Assembly: GCA_964353455.1 (NCBI GenBank)
Contig: CAYGWP010000285.1
Coordinates: 1 to 6,887 of the forward strand
Direction of reading: 5' to 3'
DNA from: CAYGWP01 sp964353455
GTDB taxonomy: Bacteria; Planctomycetota; Phycisphaerae; FEN-1346
Length of the DNA stretch: 6,887 bases
Part shown: piece after piece, positions 5,707-6,887 of the stretch
Position numbering within the stretch: position 1 is the stretch's first letter
Layout: every line of letters starts with the position of its first letter
The notes under the pieces: model-generated
What the model was told of the DNA's origin: nothing
Seen by the model: the letters and a program-made list of their open reading frames with translations, nothing else
The model's database searches: none
Made by a program: the position numbers and the translations under genes

Positions 5707-6429
5707 TCAGATTCCTGCTGCGCGGCGGATTACCCAGTTGATGAAGTCCGGCAAGGCAAGGACCTTGCGCTTTGCCAGGTCGCAGAGAACGTCGTACTCG
5801 CGGACCTCATCGCCGATCCAGACAAGTTCGACGCGGCGGCGGATCTCCATGGCTATGTGGTCGTAGTCTTGGGGGCTGGCCCAGAAACACCGGCGGCAGA
5901 CTTGCGCGTCCCGGATTGTCCGGCCGTTCCGGCAGTGTTCGCAAGACCAACTCTTCGCGCGCTGAAGGCGCAGTGCAATCAGCATGAACGCTTCCGGTTG
6001 GTCCCCGGCCCCGGTCTGATCGCCGGCAACCTGGTATGGTATCCTATGGTCAATCGACAGATACCGTTCCTCGTAAGGCTCGCCGGTAATCGCACACCTT
6101 CCGTCCTGCTGCTTGTACAAGGACTGCTTGAATGCCTTGGTGAACGGCTGGCGACCGCCGGTCTTGTATGTTTCGGTCTTATTCGGGTCGCCAAAGCGGT
6201 AGGCTGCAATCTTCTTGGTTCCCGCGCGGTTGGCGACGCGAACGGTCTCGATAGGAATTCCCCATTCGAGGACGTCCATGCGGGCGCGCGGCGGATGATC
6301 GTAGCCATACTGCTCACGGAGTTCCTCCGTAGTGACCTGGCCATGCTTGAGGATATGGTTAATCACGGCCAGAGGGCGCTTGTTGGTGACCTTCTTGATC
6401 TGCGCCAGAATCTTGGGATGGACGTTCAT
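5707..6429 (-). CDS. HNH (beta-beta-alpha-Me) restriction endonuclease, partner of the convergent methyltransferase
   Basis: The 240-residue protein starts at the ATG at 6429; in-frame TGA and TAG codons lie 15 and 12 bases upstream, so this is the first start. Residues 16-45 (L-A-V-I-N-H-I-L-K-H-G with T-T-E-E-L-R) resemble a winged-helix DNA-binding unit. The catalytic core begins at R-C-A-I-T-G (111-116) and includes D127-H128 in S-I-D-H-R-I-P. Gln156, in L-Q-R-A-K-S-W, stands where HNH proteins usually have Asn. Four cysteines (C163-x2-C166-x11-C178-x2-C181) should bind a structural zinc. It is expected to cut double-stranded DNA at the site methylated by the neighbour. The length is typical for small HNH restriction enzymes. 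A ribosome site is weak (AGG about nine bases upstream) and no clear promoter was found, which may limit expression. A homing-type HNH nuclease is the alternative, but the methyltransferase pairing argues for restriction. Confidence 0.85.
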   Translation of the reverse strand: MNVHPKILAQIKKVTNKRPLAVINHILKHGQVTTEELREQYGYDHPPRARMDVLEWGIPIETVRVANRAGTKKIAAYRFGDPNKTETYKTGGRQPFTKAFKQSLYKQQDGRCAITGEPYEERYLSIDHRIPYQVAGDQTGAGDQPEAFMLIALRLQRAKSWSCEHCRNGRTIRDAQVCRRCFWASPQDYDHIAMEIRRRVELVWIGDEVREYDVLCDLAKRKVLALPDFINWVIRRAAGI

Positions 6430-6586
6430 TCCGGCAGCCTATCACGGGAGTTCCGGGCACATTACTTATCTCCGCGTGCGTTTGCGGCGGGGCGGCGTAC
6501 CGCCGGCGCGTCGAACGGCGCGATGATTGATGCAAGTCACCATATGTCGGGGGGTGGCGGGGGTCAAAGGAAATCAGGGAACATCA

Positions 6587-6618
6587 AGTGCGGAGTGCGG
6601 AGTTCGGAGTGCGGAGTG
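6587..6618. repeat. Heptamer short tandem repeat (AGTGCGG x4, partial fifth)
   Basis: Units lie at 6587-6593, 6594-6600, 6601-6607 (AGTTCGG, one change) and 6608-6614, with a partial fifth copy AGTG at 6615-6618. Similar heptamer repeats occur between genes in several bacterial groups and are prone to copy-number change. Nothing suggests a CRISPR, because there are no spacers. Confidence 0.85.
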
Positions 6619-6649
6619 GACGGCAAGACGGCAACGGCGACGGGGCTCA

Positions 6650-6673
6650 CGCAAAGCCGCAAAGGCGCCAAGA
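6650..6673. repeat. Octamer degenerate tandem repeat (CGCAAAGS)
   Basis: Three consecutive 8-bp units are seen: CGCAAAGC (6650-6657), CGCAAAGG (6658-6665) and CGCCAAGA (6666-6673). The motif of repeated CGCAAAG resembles a dispersed intergenic element I have seen in environmental genomes; that resemblance is from memory. Confidence 0.65.
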
Positions 6674-6680
6674 TAAGGCT

Positions 6681-6706
6681 TCCGCCTTCGCCAAGGCTTC
6701 GGCGGA
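6681..6706. repeat. Nested inverted repeats
   Basis: TCCGCC (6681-6686) pairs with GGCGGA (6701-6706), and inside it GCCTT (6684-6688) pairs with AAGGC (6693-6697). The two overlap by three bases, so only one stem can form fully at a time. The arrangement suggests a dispersed palindromic element rather than a terminator; no T-run follows. Confidence 0.5.
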
Positions 6707-6777
6707 CAGGCCAGTCACCCTGAGAAGGCTTGAGGCTTGCGGCATGAGTCTGGAGGCCCCCATATATGGTATTCGCC

Positions 6778-6790
6778 GGTCCTCCGGACC
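6778..6790. repeat. Short inverted repeat GGTCC/GGACC
   Basis: GGTCC (6778-6782) and GGACC (6786-6790) form a 5-bp stem with a 3-base loop. It is centred between the two ATGGTAT direct repeats, which gives a small symmetric unit of unknown origin. Confidence 0.45.
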
Positions 6791-6858
6791 ACCACTAATG
6801 GTATGTCATGATGCCTGGCACCTGATTATTTTTCGCGCCTTCGGAGGGCAAGACGCAC

Positions 6859-6887
6859 GTAAGTGTTTTTGCAAAAATGGCACTTAC
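6859..6887. repeat. A/T-cored inverted repeat at the window edge, possible mobile-element end
   Basis: GTAAGTG (6859-6865) is the exact reverse complement of CACTTAC (6881-6887), and the interior holds TTTTT-GC-AAAAA with a TGG bulge. On RNA the stem would be long and followed by sequence outside the window. It could be the end of an insertion sequence, a bidirectional terminator, or a dispersed palindrome; the window ends exactly on the right arm, so its context is hidden. Confidence 0.45.

Larger units (their letters stand above)
6430..6887. other. Repeat-rich intergenic region, no supported gene
   Basis: Reading frames that cross this region are antisense continuations of the endonuclease frame or lack ribosome sites. 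It should hold the endonuclease promoter on the minus strand (AT-rich TAAGTAAT near 6465-6475 is the only weak candidate) and a cluster of short repeats listed separately. CCATATATGG (6760-6769) is a palindrome, and ATGGTAT occurs twice (6766-6772, 6798-6804). The TGCCTGGCACC stretch near 6812-6822 resembles palindromic dispersed elements found in environmental genomes. Confidence 0.5.

Noticed and set aside
6587..6673. CRISPR-like array
   Set aside because: Units are 7-8 bp and directly adjacent, with no spacers and no cas gene.
5857..6723. Plus-strand frame of 288 codons opposite the endonuclease
   Set aside because: It is antisense to a gene with clear HNH and zinc motifs, has no ribosome site, and its tail runs through the tandem repeats.

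Overview
The window comes from a GC-rich bacterial chromosome. The left half combines a multihaem cytochrome c lipoprotein carrying a 5'-nucleotidase-like domain with a membrane M48 peptidase. GC-ending codons dominate, and the right flank holds short intergenic tandem repeats. This fits an uncultured Planctomycetes-type bacterium (Phycisphaerae-like), but that placement is an inference and a deltaproteobacterial-type host cannot be excluded.

Layout, left to right. Positions 1-1359 (+) hold the 3' part of a four-haem lipoprotein whose start lies outside the window. Positions 1451-3322 (+) hold a polytopic M48 zinc peptidase. Its last 111 codons run antisense into the next gene, a LexA/CI-like repressor (2987-3952, -) with an N-terminal XRE helix-turn-helix and a C-terminal S24 self-cleavage domain. 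Upstream of the repressor is a promoter region with an array of dyad sites built on TTCGC-N4-GCGAA, spaced 30-31 bp, one of which overlaps a perfect TATAAT box pointing right. That promoter would drive a roughly 300-nt hairpin-rich leader and then a 56-residue protein (4356-4526, +).

The right half is a compact restriction-modification module. A D12-class (Dam-like) adenine methyltransferase (4798-5706, +) and an HNH endonuclease (5707-6429, -) converge so tightly that their stop codons abut and form TGATCA. The endonuclease has a D-H...Q active-site pattern resembling KpnI, plus a Cys4 zinc site. A promoter-like sequence and a perfect 15-bp palindrome lie between the small protein and the methyltransferase. 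The codons of these two genes are less GC-biased than those on the left, which suggests horizontal acquisition.

Positions 6430-6887 contain no credible gene but are dense in repeats: a heptamer tandem repeat, an octamer tandem repeat, nested inverted repeats, and an A/T-cored inverted repeat ending at the last base.

Working together: the repressor probably controls itself and the rightward transcript, and could be released by RecA-stimulated self-cleavage after DNA damage. The methyltransferase would protect host sites from the endonuclease. Whether the repressor influences the restriction module is unknown. The most unusual items are the phased operator array with its structured leader and small gene, and the zero-gap convergent restriction pair.
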